In this document: positions 9,144-17,808 of the stretch, piece by piece
Layout: every line of letters begins with the position of its first letter
How positions within the stretch are numbered: the first letter of the stretch is position 1
Origin: Lachnospiraceae bacterium
GTDB lineage: Bacteria > Bacillota > Clostridia > Lachnospirales > Lachnospiraceae
Direction of reading: 5' to 3'
DNA length: 64,000 nucleotides
NCBI GenBank assembly: GCA_015057425.1
Contig: SVEL01000010.1
Span: forward strand, 21,680 to 85,679
Notes under the pieces: model-generated
Told to the model about the DNA's origin: nothing
The model's input: only the letters and a program-made list of their open reading frames with translations
The model's database searches: none
Position numbers and translations under genes: made by a program

Positions 9144-10058
9144 CTATTTCTCCACGTAATATTTAACGTCAGAATCATGAAGAATAGCTGTTCCGATACC
9201 TTTATTAGTAAAGATTTCAAGTAACAGACAATGAAGAATTCTTCCGTCAAGGATATGAACTCTTGAAACACCATTTTCAATGGCATCAATACAATTGCTG
9301 AGTTTTGGAAGCATACCGCCACCGATATTTCCTGACTTAAGAAGTTCTCTTGCTTCATTTACAGTTATCTCAGATATAAGTGTATTCGGATCGTTAGGGT
9401 CCATATATACACCTTCTATATCTGTAAGGAATGCAAGTTTTTCAGCCTTAACTGCTCTTGCAACTGCACACGCAGCATCATCTGCATTAATATTGTAGGT
9501 ATTGAATTCTTTATCCATACCGATAGGACTTATAATAGGAAGATAATCATTTTCAAGTAAATCGTGTACAATCTTACCGTCTACTTCTACGATTTCTCCT
9601 ACGAAACCTATATCCTCGCCATTTGAATACTTTTTAGAGCATTTAAATAAGCCGCCGTCTTTACCGCTTATGCTTACTGCCTTAACGCCAAGTTCTTCAA
9701 CCATTCTTACAAGTTCTTTGCCTACTTTTCCCAATACCATTTCTGCTATTTCCATAGTAGGTGCATCTGTAACACGAAGACCGTTTACAAACTTAGTTTC
9801 AAGGCCTGCTTTGGCTATCCACTTGCTGATTTCTTTTCCGCCACCGTGTACAATAATCGGTTTAAAACCTATAAGTTTAAGAAGAGTAACATCTTCGATT
9901 ACACTTTTCTTGATTTCTTCGTCAACCATAGCACTGCCGCCATACTTAACTACTATTACTTTTCTGTTAAATCTCTGAATATAAGGAAGAGCCTCAACTA
10001 ACACATTGGTCTTTTCCTGAATGCTTAAAACATCTTCTTCAAATCTTTTCATAATCAC
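9144..10058 (-). CDS. argB: Acetylglutamate kinase
   Basis: Phosphorylates N-acetylglutamate in arginine synthesis. About 300 residues, with the amino-acid-kinase signatures [22 protein letters not shown], the FVNGLRVTD substrate loop, [12 protein letters not shown] and [14 protein letters not shown]. The N-terminal extension before VIVVKYGG resembles the helix found in arginine-inhibited hexameric forms, so feedback control by arginine is plausible but inferred. Two starts compete: GTG at 10058, nine bases after AAAGGA, and ATG at 10052 in the same frame. Spacing favours the GTG. Confidence 0.95.
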   Translation of the reverse strand: MIMKRFEEDVLSIQEKTNVLVEALPYIQRFNRKVIVVKYGGSAMVDEEIKKSVIEDVTLLKLIGFKPIIVHGGGKEISKWIAKAGLETKFVNGLRVTDAPTMEIAEMVLGKVGKELVRMVEELGVKAVSISGKDGGLFKCSKKYSNGEDIGFVGEIVEVDGKIVHDLLENDYLPIISPIGMDKEFNTYNINADDAACAVARAVKAEKLAFLTDIEGVYMDPNDPNTLISEITVNEARELLKSGNIGGGMLPKLSNCIDAIENGVSRVHILDGRILHCLLLEIFTNKGIGTAILHDSDVKYYVEK

Positions 10059-10092
10059 TGCTTTATTTCCTTTCTATATGTCGTACTTAATA

Positions 10093-11322
10093 CTAACTTC
10101 TATAGTCTGCATTAATCTTTACATAATCATATGTCAAATCGCATCCCCATGCAGTAGCTTCAAAGTTTCCTGCATTCATATCTGCTATTGCAGTCACTTC
10201 TTCTTCCGAAAGAATCTTTGTTGCTTCTTCCTCACTATAATCAGTAGCGCGTCCGTCTTTTACTATCTGAAGCTTTCCATATGCACTTTCAAAGTATAAG
10301 TCTACCTTTTCAGGGTCAAACTCTACACCTGAATAACCGAGAGCACATAAAATCCTTCCCCAGTTTGCATCATGTCCGTAAATGGCAGCCTTTGTAAGAC
10401 TTGATGTAACTACTGACTTTGCAAGTGTAACAGCTTCTTCTTTTGAAGGTGCATTTACAACTTTTACTTCAAATAATGCTGTTGCGCCCTCTCCGTCTCC
10501 TGCCATTTTCTTTGCAAGATATGTATTGACTTCTTTCAACGCTTTTGTAAAAAGTTCGTAGTCTTCATTTTTCTCTGTAATTTCTTCATTACCTGCGAGA
10601 CCATTTGCTATAACTACAAATGTATCATTTGTTGATGTATCTCCGTCTACGGAAATCATATTGTATGTATCCTTAACATCTGCTTTAACAGCTTCTGTAA
10701 GTAATTCCTTACTTATATTAATGTCTGTTGTTACAAATCCAAGCATTGTGCACATATTCGGATGTATCATACCTGAACCCTTACACATACCACCGATTGT
10801 TACTGTCTTGCCACCGATTTGTACTTCATATGCAATCTGCTTTGAGACAGTATCAGTTGTCATAATAGCTTCTGCCGCCATAGTTCCTGCTTCTAACGTA
10901 TCCTTTAACTCAGGTATAAGTAATTCTATACCTTTATTAATCTTATCCATTGGAAGCTGTCTTCCTATAACCCCTGTTGATGCAACAAGAACCGCATCTT
11001 CATCTATATTTAATCCTTTGGCAGTAGCACAGGCCATCTGTCTGCAGTATTCCATACCTTCACTGCCTGTACATGCATTTGCAACTCCACTGTTAACTAC
11101 TATCGCCTGTACATATCTGCTTTCGTCTACAACCTTCATGTCCCATTTAACCGGAGCTGCTTTAACTACATTGGTTGTAAATGTTGCAGCTGCTTTACAT
11201 GGCACACTACTGTACACCATTGCCATATCCTTTTTTCCTGTATGGCCGTTCTTAATACCTACTTCAAGACCTGCTGCGCTAAAACCTTTTGCAGCAGTAA
11301 CACCACCATCGATTTTCTTCAT
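10093..11322 (-). CDS. argJ: Bifunctional ornithine acetyltransferase / N-acetylglutamate synthase
   Basis: Moves the acetyl group from N-acetylornithine to glutamate, giving the cyclic arginine pathway, and may also use acetyl-CoA. The 409-residue protein contains the self-cleavage region KGSGMIHPNMCTMLGF, with Thr after Cys as the expected new N-terminal nucleophile. It also has VDGDTSTNDTF, KKMAGDGEGATAL and GHDANWGRILCALGYSG. It is the first gene of argJBD. The gene argC, often at the head of such operons, is not in the window. A consensus promoter lies at 11370-11398. Confidence 0.96.
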   Translation of the reverse strand: MKKIDGGVTAAKGFSAAGLEVGIKNGHTGKKDMAMVYSSVPCKAAATFTTNVVKAAPVKWDMKVVDESRYVQAIVVNSGVANACTGSEGMEYCRQMACATAKGLNIDEDAVLVASTGVIGRQLPMDKINKGIELLIPELKDTLEAGTMAAEAIMTTDTVSKQIAYEVQIGGKTVTIGGMCKGSGMIHPNMCTMLGFVTTDINISKELLTEAVKADVKDTYNMISVDGDTSTNDTFVVIANGLAGNEEITEKNEDYELFTKALKEVNTYLAKKMAGDGEGATALFEVKVVNAPSKEEAVTLAKSVVTSSLTKAAIYGHDANWGRILCALGYSGVEFDPEKVDLYFESAYGKLQIVKDGRATDYSEEEATKILSEEEVTAIADMNAGNFEATAWGCDLTYDYVKINADYRS

Positions 11323-11369
11323 AATGTGTTCCTTCTTTCCTATTTAAATGGATTTATCCCATCTTTACT

Positions 11370-11398
11370 ATTATAATTCAACCATAAGAATTTGTCTA
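11370..11398 (-). promoter_or_regulatory. Promoter of argJBD
   Basis: On the minus strand the -35 box TAGACA (11393-11398) is separated by 17 bases from a perfect -10 box TATAAT (11370-11375), about 48 bases before the argJ start. The octamer ATGTATAT overlaps the upstream edge of the -35 box and recurs at the argG promoter. Confidence 0.75.
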
Positions 11399-11495
11399 TA
11401 TACATAAAAACAAATTTCTTTAATTAAATTAAGCATAATTATACATTGTAATTTAAATTTATGCAATATTTTTTGTAAATTTATTAAAATTTGTG

Positions 11496-11534
11496 TTGCA
11501 AAACAAAATAAGTTGATGTATATTTATGATACAT
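11496..11534 (+). promoter_or_regulatory. Promoter of argG with overlapping palindrome
   Basis: The -35 box TTGCAA (11496-11501) and -10 box TATATT (11519-11524) are 17 bases apart. A perfect inverted repeat, ATGTAT (11516-11521) and ATACAT (11529-11534) with a seven-base spacer, covers the -10 box and the likely start of transcription. This placement fits a repressor site, possibly for ArgR, but that assignment is inferred. Confidence 0.65.
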
Positions 11535-11559
11535 TACTTAATGAAAGGAATATTTAGAT

Positions 11560-12777
11560 ATGAAAGAAAAAGTCATTTTAGCTTATTCAGGTGGTCTTGA
11601 TACTACTGCCATTATTCCATGGTTAAAGGAAAATTATGATTATGATGTTGTATGTGTATGTATCGATGTTGGTCAGGGTAACGAACTTGACGGTCTTGAA
11701 GAAAGAGCAAAGCTTTCAGGCGCTGAAAAGTTATACATAGAAGATATTGTTGATGAATTTGTTGATGAATACATTATTCCTTGTGTTCAGGCAAATGCTG
11801 TATATGAAAATAAATATTTACTTGGTACTTCAATGGCAAGACCGGGTATTGCAAAGAGACTTGTTGAAATAGCACGTAAAGAAGGTGCTGTTGCTATCTG
11901 CCACGGTGCTACAGGTAAAGGTAACGACCAGGTACGTTTTGAACTTGGTATCAAAGCTTTAGCTCCTGACCTTAAGATTATTGCTCCATGGAGATGCAAT
12001 GATACTTGGAAAATGCAGTCACGTGAAGATGAAATCGAATACTGCAAACAGCATGGTATTGATCTTCCATTCTCAGCTGATTCAAGCTACAGCCGTGACC
12101 GTAACCTTTGGCATATCAGCCATGAAGGTCTTGAACTTGAAGATCCTGCAAACGAACCAAACTATGATCACCTTTTAGTTCTTGGTGTTACACCTGAAAA
12201 GGCACCTGAAGAAGGCGAATACGTAACTATGACATTTGAAAAAGGTAAGCCTGTATCACTTAACGGTAAGGCTATGAAAGCTTCTGACATCATCAAAGAA
12301 CTTAACGTTCTCGGCGGCAAGCATGGTATCGGTATCGTAGATATCGTTGAAAACCGTGTAGTTGGTATGAAATCCCGTGGTGTATATGAGACACCGGGCG
12401 GAACTATCCTTATGGAAGCTCATGCTCAGCTTGAAGAACTTATCCTTGACAGAGATACTCTTGCATTTAAGAAGGGTATCGGCAACAAATTTGCCGATGT
12501 TGTATATGAAGGAAAATGGTTTACACCTCTTCGTGAAGCACTTCAGGCATTTATCGAATCTACTCAGGAATACGTTACAGGTGAAGTTAAATTCAAATTA
12601 TACAAAGGCAATATCATTAAAGCCGGTACAACTTCTCCATATTCACTTTACAGTGAATCACTTGCAAGTTTCACAACAGGTGAACTTTATGATCACCATG
12701 ATGCAGAAGGTTTCATCAACCTTTTCGGACTTTCACTTAAGGTTCGTGCATTAAAGGAACTTGAAAGAAACAACTAA
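11560..12777 (+). CDS. argG: Argininosuccinate synthase
   Basis: Condenses citrulline and aspartate using ATP. The 405-residue protein is full length, with the PP-loop AYSGGLDTT at the start, [37 protein letters not shown] and [16 protein letters not shown]. The start ATG at 11560 has GAAAGGA upstream. It is transcribed away from argJBD and followed by an intrinsic terminator, so it is a single-gene unit. The lyase gene argH is not in the window. Confidence 0.97.
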   Translation: MKEKVILAYSGGLDTTAIIPWLKENYDYDVVCVCIDVGQGNELDGLEERAKLSGAEKLYIEDIVDEFVDEYIIPCVQANAVYENKYLLGTSMARPGIAKRLVEIARKEGAVAICHGATGKGNDQVRFELGIKALAPDLKIIAPWRCNDTWKMQSREDEIEYCKQHGIDLPFSADSSYSRDRNLWHISHEGLELEDPANEPNYDHLLVLGVTPEKAPEEGEYVTMTFEKGKPVSLNGKAMKASDIIKELNVLGGKHGIGIVDIVENRVVGMKSRGVYETPGGTILMEAHAQLEELILDRDTLAFKKGIGNKFADVVYEGKWFTPLREALQAFIESTQEYVTGEVKFKLYKGNIIKAGTTSPYSLYSESLASFTTGELYDHHDAEGFINLFGLSLKVRALKELERNN

Positions 12778-12798
12778 TTTGATACTTATTGCATTTTT

Positions 12799-12829
12799 AA
12801 AGCAGTTGTCTCCGGATAACTGCTTTTTT
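12799..12829 (+). terminator. Terminator of argG
   Basis: AAAGCAGTT (12799-12807) pairs with AACTGCTTT (12818-12826) around a ten-base loop and runs into a T-tract, 21 bases after the argG stop. Confidence 0.9.
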
Positions 12830-12918
12830 ATTTCACAAATTTTTACTTTATCTTTTCATCACTTTGTAGTACAATTATAAGGTGTATGCTTGTACGCAAA
12901 AATATGGAGGATTTATTA

Positions 12919-13878
12919 ATGAAAAAAATCAGTGTTATTGTTCCTTGTTATAATGAAGAAGAAGTTGTTAATATCTTCTACGATACGACTAAGGAAATTG
13001 TAAATAAAATTGAAAATTACTATTTTGAATTTATTTTCGTAGACGACGGCAGCCGGGATAAGACTCTTGAAAAGCTTGTTGCTTTGGCTTCGGAACATGA
13101 AGATGTTAAGTATATTACATTTTCAAGAAATTTTGGAAAAGAAGCGGCTATGTATGCAGGTTTAAAATTATCTGACGGCGATTATTGCATAGTTATGGAT
13201 GCCGATCTTCAGCACCCACCTGCTCTTATTCCTATCTTCATCGAAGGTATCAATGAAGGTTATGATTGTTGCGCTGCTATGCGTACAACCAGAAAAGGTG
13301 AAAGTAAAATCCGCAGTCTTTTTTCCAAGACATTTTACAAAATCAGCAACAGTCTCACTGATGTAAAGCTTGCACAAAATGCTGTAGATTACAGAATCAT
13401 GTCAAGACAAATGGTTAATGCCGTACTTGCACTTTCTGAAGTACAGCGTTTCTCTAAAGGTATATTTGCGTGGGTTGGCTTTAAAACCAAGTGGGTTCCA
13501 TATGAAAATGTTGAAAGAACTGTCGGTACTACAAAATGGAGTTTCACCGGTCTTCTCCGCTATGCAATAGACGGTATCACGGCCTTTTCCATCAAACCGC
13601 TCAGAATGCTTACGGGAATTGGATTTTTCATTTCCATTTTAGCTATTCTTTATATGATATGGACGATTGCAGAAGTATTCATATATGGCATTACCGTACC
13701 GGGATATGCTACTCTTCTCACTGTATTGCTGTTTATGGGCGGTATAATCGAAGTTTCTCTGGGAATACTTGGTGAATATATAGGAAGAATATATATGGAA
13801 TCTAAGAACAGACCAATATTTATTCTTAAAGAAACCAATATCGAACTTACATCTTTAAATTGGGAAAAGGAAAAGTAA
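12919..13878 (+). CDS. CsbB/GtrB-like polyprenyl-phosphate glycosyltransferase
   Basis: Family-2 glycosyltransferase that loads a sugar onto undecaprenyl phosphate at the inner membrane face. It has 319 residues from ATG at 12919, eight bases after GGAGG. The longer frame from 12886 lacks a ribosome site. The N-terminal GT-A domain has VIVPCYNEEEVV, VDDGSRDKT and the metal-binding MDADLQHPP. It also has FSRNFGKEAAMYAG, and two C-terminal membrane helices after IKPLRMLTG, as in CsbB, GtrB and YkcC. It lies three bases before the GtrA-YfhO gene, matching the CsbB-GtcA-YfhO set of Bacillus and Listeria that decorates teichoic acids. The sugar is unknown. Confidence 0.88.
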   Translation: MKKISVIVPCYNEEEVVNIFYDTTKEIVNKIENYYFEFIFVDDGSRDKTLEKLVALASEHEDVKYITFSRNFGKEAAMYAGLKLSDGDYCIVMDADLQHPPALIPIFIEGINEGYDCCAAMRTTRKGESKIRSLFSKTFYKISNSLTDVKLAQNAVDYRIMSRQMVNAVLALSEVQRFSKGIFAWVGFKTKWVPYENVERTVGTTKWSFTGLLRYAIDGITAFSIKPLRMLTGIGFFISILAILYMIWTIAEVFIYGITVPGYATLLTVLLFMGGIIEVSLGILGEYIGRIYMESKNRPIFILKETNIELTSLNWEKEK

Positions 13879-13881
13879 CCT

Positions 13882-16800
13882 ATGAAGCTGATAAATAAAT
13901 TTCTTAACCGCGAAACCATATTCTATCTGATATTTGGCGTACTTACTACTATCGTCAATTTTGTAGTATTTACTCCATTAAATGAGTTAGGTATGAACAG
14001 CATCATTGCAAATACCATAGCATGGGTTGCAGCTGTCATTTTTGCATATATAACAAATAAAATATTCGTTTTCAATTCCACTACAAAAGGAATTACAAAT
14101 ATTTCAAAGGAAATATTGATGTTTTTTCTTGCCCGTGTATTTTCCCTGTTAGTGGAAAACGTTGGTCTGCTAATTGCAGATATCGTAAATATAAATACAT
14201 ATGTCGCAAAGATTTTCTTAGCGGTTTTTGTAGTAATAATCAATTATGTATTAAGTAAACTGATAATTTTCAATAAGGAGGATTCTCTTATGAAAACGCT
14301 GTCAAATAAGATAAAAGAGAATAACAGTCTTTTGGTTGCCATGGGCATCGCTTTTATAGTTCCGATAATTATTCTTGTCGGTATATTTATAGGACGCGAG
14401 GTTTTCCCATTTGGTGAACAGATGTATCTCAGAAGTGACTGTTACCACCAGTACGCACCATTTTATAAAGAATTATACAGAAAGCTGACTACCGGCGGAA
14501 GTCTTACTTATTCATGGGAAATAGGTATGGGTGTAAACTTTACTTCTCTTTACGCTTACTATCTTGCCAGCCCTGTAAATCTGCTTCTCGGTCTTGTGCC
14601 TGAAGCACATATTATAGAAGCTATGGAATTCTTTATAATCCTTAAGGTTGCTCTTGCTTGTACATTTTGTGCATATTATCTTTCAAAGCGTTACAAAACA
14701 ACAAGCCTTGCAGTAGCCGCATTTGGACTTTTCTATGGTTTCTCATCATACTATGCTGCTTACAGTTGGAACATTATGTGGCTTGACTGTCTTGCCCTGT
14801 TACCGCTTATTATTCTCGGTCTTGAAAGACTTGTTAAAAACAACAAATGTATATTATATTGTGTTGCCCTCGGCATCTCAATATTCTCTAACTATTACAT
14901 TTCAATTATGATATGTATTTACTGTGTAATTTACTTTATCTATCTTGTTTATACAGATGAAAGAAAGAAAACTTCTTATTTCGTTGCAAAGAGAAGTTTG
15001 AACTTTATTATTTACTCGGTTATAGCAGGTGGTTTTGGTGCATGTCTTATATTACCTGAAATATACACTCTCGGTTTGTCATCATCAGGCGATTTCAATT
15101 TCCCTGCTTCATTGTCAAACTACTTCTCTATTTTAGAGATGCTTTCAAGAAATGTAATGAATATGCATGCATCTATTTTTGATGCTCATGCACCAAACCT
15201 TTACTTTTCAGTTTGTGTATATCTTCTTTTACCTTTGTATTTCTTCTGTTCAAAAGCTTCAAACAAACAGAAGATTGGAAAAGCAATTCTTGTTGTAATT
15301 TTCCTTTTAAGTTTTAACTTGAATATACCAAACTATATCTGGCACGGATTACACTTCCCTAACAGTCTTCCTTGCCGAGAATCATTTATTTTGATTTTCC
15401 TTTTAATTACAATGTGTTTTGAAGCCGCCATAGATTTTAAAGTATATACCAACAAACAGATTTTCGGCTCTTTTGCCGGCGGTATGGCACTGCTTCTTAT
15501 ACTTGAAGAATTATACGTTGGTTCTGTTGTATTTGATGAACCTGAAGACACTTATGTGTTCACATTTATTTATATGTCGATGTTCTTTGTATTTCTTTAT
15601 CTGGTAGTTCTCCTGTGTGCAAGAAACTCCAAAATACGTAAGAATTTCGTTATTTATCTGTTGTTTGTTGTGGCTGTTGCCGAAGTTGCAATTAATACCA
15701 ACGAAACCGGATACAGCGTTACATCACGTACATCATATATAAAGGACAATGCGGCGATAGAATCTCTTGTTGAGCAGGTTGATGATGCTGACAGCAGTCT
15801 GTTCTACAGAATTGAAAAGTTAAACCGCAGAACAAAGAATGATGCGGCATGGAACGGATATTATGGCGTTTCCACATTCACTTCTACTGCCAACGCAGCA
15901 ATTACTGAATTCCTTGGAAGGTTCGGATTTGAAAAGTCTGCAAATGCTTACTCTTCATACGGTATTACACCTTTGACATCCGGTATGCTTTCAATAAAGT
16001 ATTATATAAGTAATGAAGTTATTGCAGACAGCAAAGACTTAAGCCTCTATCTTTCAGATGAGGATAATGACAGATATATCTATAAGAATAACTTCTGGTT
16101 ACCGCTTGGATATATGATTGATGCAAATGCCCTTGACAATATTGCAATTGATGGTAACAATCCGTTCTCAATTCAGAATAAGTATGTAAATGCTGCCCTC
16201 GGCATAGATGACAGTGCCAATGAAAATGTAACTAAGTTATTTACTCAGATTTCTGCTGTTTGTATAGGTGATGAGGTTGAAGTAACCGTAACAGAAGATT
16301 CACATGTATTTTTATATTTGACTTCTTATGTTGATTCAGCTACTGTAACTGCTTACAATGAATATGATGATAGTTTCCACTACAACGAATCATTCTCCGG
16401 GCTTAACCACAGACAGATTCTTGACCTTGGAAACTTACCGGCAGGTACTATCGCTACTGTATCTACATCAGAATCCGTTTCATCTCTCCAGCTTTATGCA
16501 TATGTGATGAATGAAACTTACTTCGAAACAGTTTATAATGCTCTTGCAGATGAAGCTTTTGAAATTACTGAATTTAACGAAACACACATTAAAGGTACTG
16601 TAACTGCAAAAGAAAGCGGACTTCTCCAGACAACCATCAACTATGATGAAGGTTGGAAAGCTTACGTAGACGGAGAAAAAGTCGAACTCAAATCTGTAAA
16701 AGGTGCTTTTATTGCAATAGATGTTCCGGAAGGAACTCATACAATTGAATTTAAGTTCTTCCCTAAGGGACTTGCTATGGGATTAATGCTTACAATAATG

Positions 16801-16998
16801 TCATTTATAGCACTTGCCTGCCTTATTGTACTTACTGTTATTCTTCCTAAGTACAAAAAGAAAGAAATTGCCGCTACTGCTGAAATTAAAGAAACCGCAG
16901 TAACACCTGAGGTTAATGTTGAAAGCATAGATACGGATGAGACATCTGATGATGTTGAAGAAGAACTTGACATTATAGTAGAAATTAAAGAAGAATAG
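13882..16998 (+). CDS. GtrA flippase domain fused to YfhO-like glycosyltransferase
   Basis: A 1038-residue polytopic membrane protein. Residues 1-135 form a complete four-helix GtrA/GtcA domain (FYLIFGVLTTIVNFVVF at the start, FFLARVFSLLVEN in the middle). From about residue 137 it is YfhO-like. It has many membrane helices, MYLRSDCYHQYAPFYKEL in the first large loop, and the WEIGMGVNF and WNIMWLDCLALLPLI motifs. A non-membrane region follows (about 610-950) with YDEGWKAYVDGEKV, then a last helix and an acidic tail. Such proteins move the lipid-linked sugar onto surface polymers outside the cell. The join is remarkable: AAGGAGG (14275-14281) and an in-frame ATG (14290) lie exactly where a separate YfhO gene would begin. 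Confidence 0.88.
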   Translation: MKLINKFLNRETIFYLIFGVLTTIVNFVVFTPLNELGMNSIIANTIAWVAAVIFAYITNKIFVFNSTTKGITNISKEILMFFLARVFSLLVENVGLLIADIVNINTYVAKIFLAVFVVIINYVLSKLIIFNKEDSLMKTLSNKIKENNSLLVAMGIAFIVPIIILVGIFIGREVFPFGEQMYLRSDCYHQYAPFYKELYRKLTTGGSLTYSWEIGMGVNFTSLYAYYLASPVNLLLGLVPEAHIIEAMEFFIILKVALACTFCAYYLSKRYKTTSLAVAAFGLFYGFSSYYAAYSWNIMWLDCLALLPLIILGLERLVKNNKCILYCVALGISIFSNYYISIMICIYCVIYFIYLVYTDERKKTSYFVAKRSLNFIIYSVIAGGFGACLILPEIYTLGLSSSGDFNFPASLSNYFSILEMLSRNVMNMHASIFDAHAPNLYFSVCVYLLLPLYFFCSKASNKQKIGKAILVVIFLLSFNLNIPNYIWHGLHFPNSLPCRESFILIFLLITMCFEAAIDFKVYTNKQIFGSFAGGMALLLILEELYVGSVVFDEPEDTYVFTFIYMSMFFVFLYLVVLLCARNSKIRKNFVIYLLFVVAVAEVAINTNETGYSVTSRTSYIKDNAAIESLVEQVDDADSSLFYRIEKLNRRTKNDAAWNGYYGVSTFTSTANAAITEFLGRFGFEKSANAYSSYGITPLTSGMLSIKYYISNEVIADSKDLSLYLSDEDNDRYIYKNNFWLPLGYMIDANALDNIAIDGNNPFSIQNKYVNAALGIDDSANENVTKLFTQISAVCIGDEVEVTVTEDSHVFLYLTSYVDSATVTAYNEYDDSFHYNESFSGLNHRQILDLGNLPAGTIATVSTSESVSSLQLYAYVMNETYFETVYNALADEAFEITEFNETHIKGTVTAKESGLLQTTINYDEGWKAYVDGEKVELKSVKGAFIAIDVPEGTHTIEFKFFPKGLAMGLMLTIMSFIALACLIVLTVILPKYKKKEIAATAEIKETAVTPEVNVESIDTDETSDDVEEELDIIVEIKEE
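14275..14292 (+). promoter_or_regulatory. Internal ribosome binding site and start at GtrA-YfhO junction
   Basis: AAGGAGG at 14275-14281 is followed, eight bases later, by ATG at 14290-14292, which is codon 137 of the fused gene. The GtrA domain ends just before it. The site could still start a separate YfhO-like protein of about 902 residues, or it may be a leftover of two formerly separate genes. Confidence 0.6.
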
Positions 16999-17015
16999 TA
17001 TATTTTTAATATTGC

Positions 17016-17053
17016 AAAGCCACTTTTGATATCAATGTCAAAAGTGGCTTTTT
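17016..17053 (+). terminator. Terminator after the GtrA-YfhO gene
   Basis: AAAGCCACTTTTGA (17016-17029) pairs perfectly with its complement at 17038-17051 across an eight-base loop, followed by T residues, 17 bases after the stop codon. Confidence 0.92.
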
Positions 17054-17100
17054 CATTGCTTGTGTCGTTGACTTTATGAGTTGGCCTTGTTACAACAATC

Positions 17101-17680
17101 TCATCGATAAAATTCAATTTGTCTTAATCAATTACCTATTTTTATGTTCTTATTCTTATCTCAGTAGGTAATTTTCTACCATATTTTTTTGAGATTACCT
17201 ACTCAATTATTAGCTATCTTGATTTAGTAGGTAATTTTCTACCACATTTTTTCGAGATTACCTACTCAATTATTAGCTATCTTGATTTAGTAGGTAATTT
17301 TTTGATTATTTAATCAAATTTTACCTACTAAACACAGTAATCTTCTTCGCTGGTAGGTATTCATATCAAAAAATAGTCAATTTTTACCTACCAAATAATG
17401 AAATCTTACTTGCCAGTAGGTATTCATATCAATAAATAGTCGATTTTTACCTACCAAATAATGTAATCTTACTTGCCAGTAGGTATTCATATCAAAAAAT
17501 AGTCGATTTTTACCTACCAAATAATGAAATCTTACTTGCCAGTAGGCATTCATATCAATAAATAGTCAATTTTTACCTACCAAATAATGAAACCTTACTT
17601 GCCAGTAGGCATTCATATCAAAAAATAGTCGATTTTTACCTACCAAATAATGAAATCTTACTTGCCAGTAGGTATTTTGC
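17101..17680 (+). repeat. 63-bp tandem array of alternating GTAGGTA/TACCTAC boxes
   Basis: Non-coding array between two convergent genes. Unit starts (GTAGG) fall at 17164, 17227, 17290, 17353, 17416, 17479, 17542, 17605 and 17668, every one exactly 63 bases apart. Within each unit TACCTAC begins 32 bases after GTAGGTA. A degenerate half unit (TACCTAT at 17133) precedes the array in phase. Units 1-2 are nearly identical, unit 3 is intermediate, and units 4-8 form a second near-identical group. Two units carry GTAGGCA. The whole 16999-17808 gap otherwise holds only the terminator at its left and the large hairpin at its right. There is no open frame, no variable spacers as in CRISPR, and no adjacent cas or transposase gene. 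Function is unknown. Confidence 0.93.
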
Positions 17681-17712
17681 TACAAATATGTCCATTTATC
17701 TATCAGATATTA

Positions 17713-17800
17713 AAAATCCTGAGAAGAATTAGTGATATGCCCCCTGTCAAGTAGACAGGGGAATCATATCATATTTTCTCCTCAGGATTTTCATTTTTTT
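17713..17800. terminator. Large nested hairpin, probable bidirectional terminator
   Basis: Three nested stems share one axis: AAAATCCTGAG (17713-17723) with 17781-17791, TGATATG (17733-17739) with CATATCA (17765-17771), and CCCCTGTC (17741-17748) with GACAGGGG (17754-17761) around the loop AAGTA. T-runs flank it on both strands, especially 17794-17800. It follows the GH43 gene on the minus strand by 18 bases. It is much longer than needed for termination, so a small folded mobile element is an alternative. Confidence 0.75.
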
Positions 17801-17808
17801 TACCTGTT

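Noticed and set aside
17101..17680. CRISPR array
   Set aside because: Repeats are regularly spaced, but the intervals are themselves repeats, not unique spacers, and no cas gene is near.
17101..17680. Repeat-encoded protein, since 63 is a multiple of three
   Set aside because: Stop codons recur in each frame, for example in the TAATGA segment of units 4-8, and no frame with a ribosome site spans the array.
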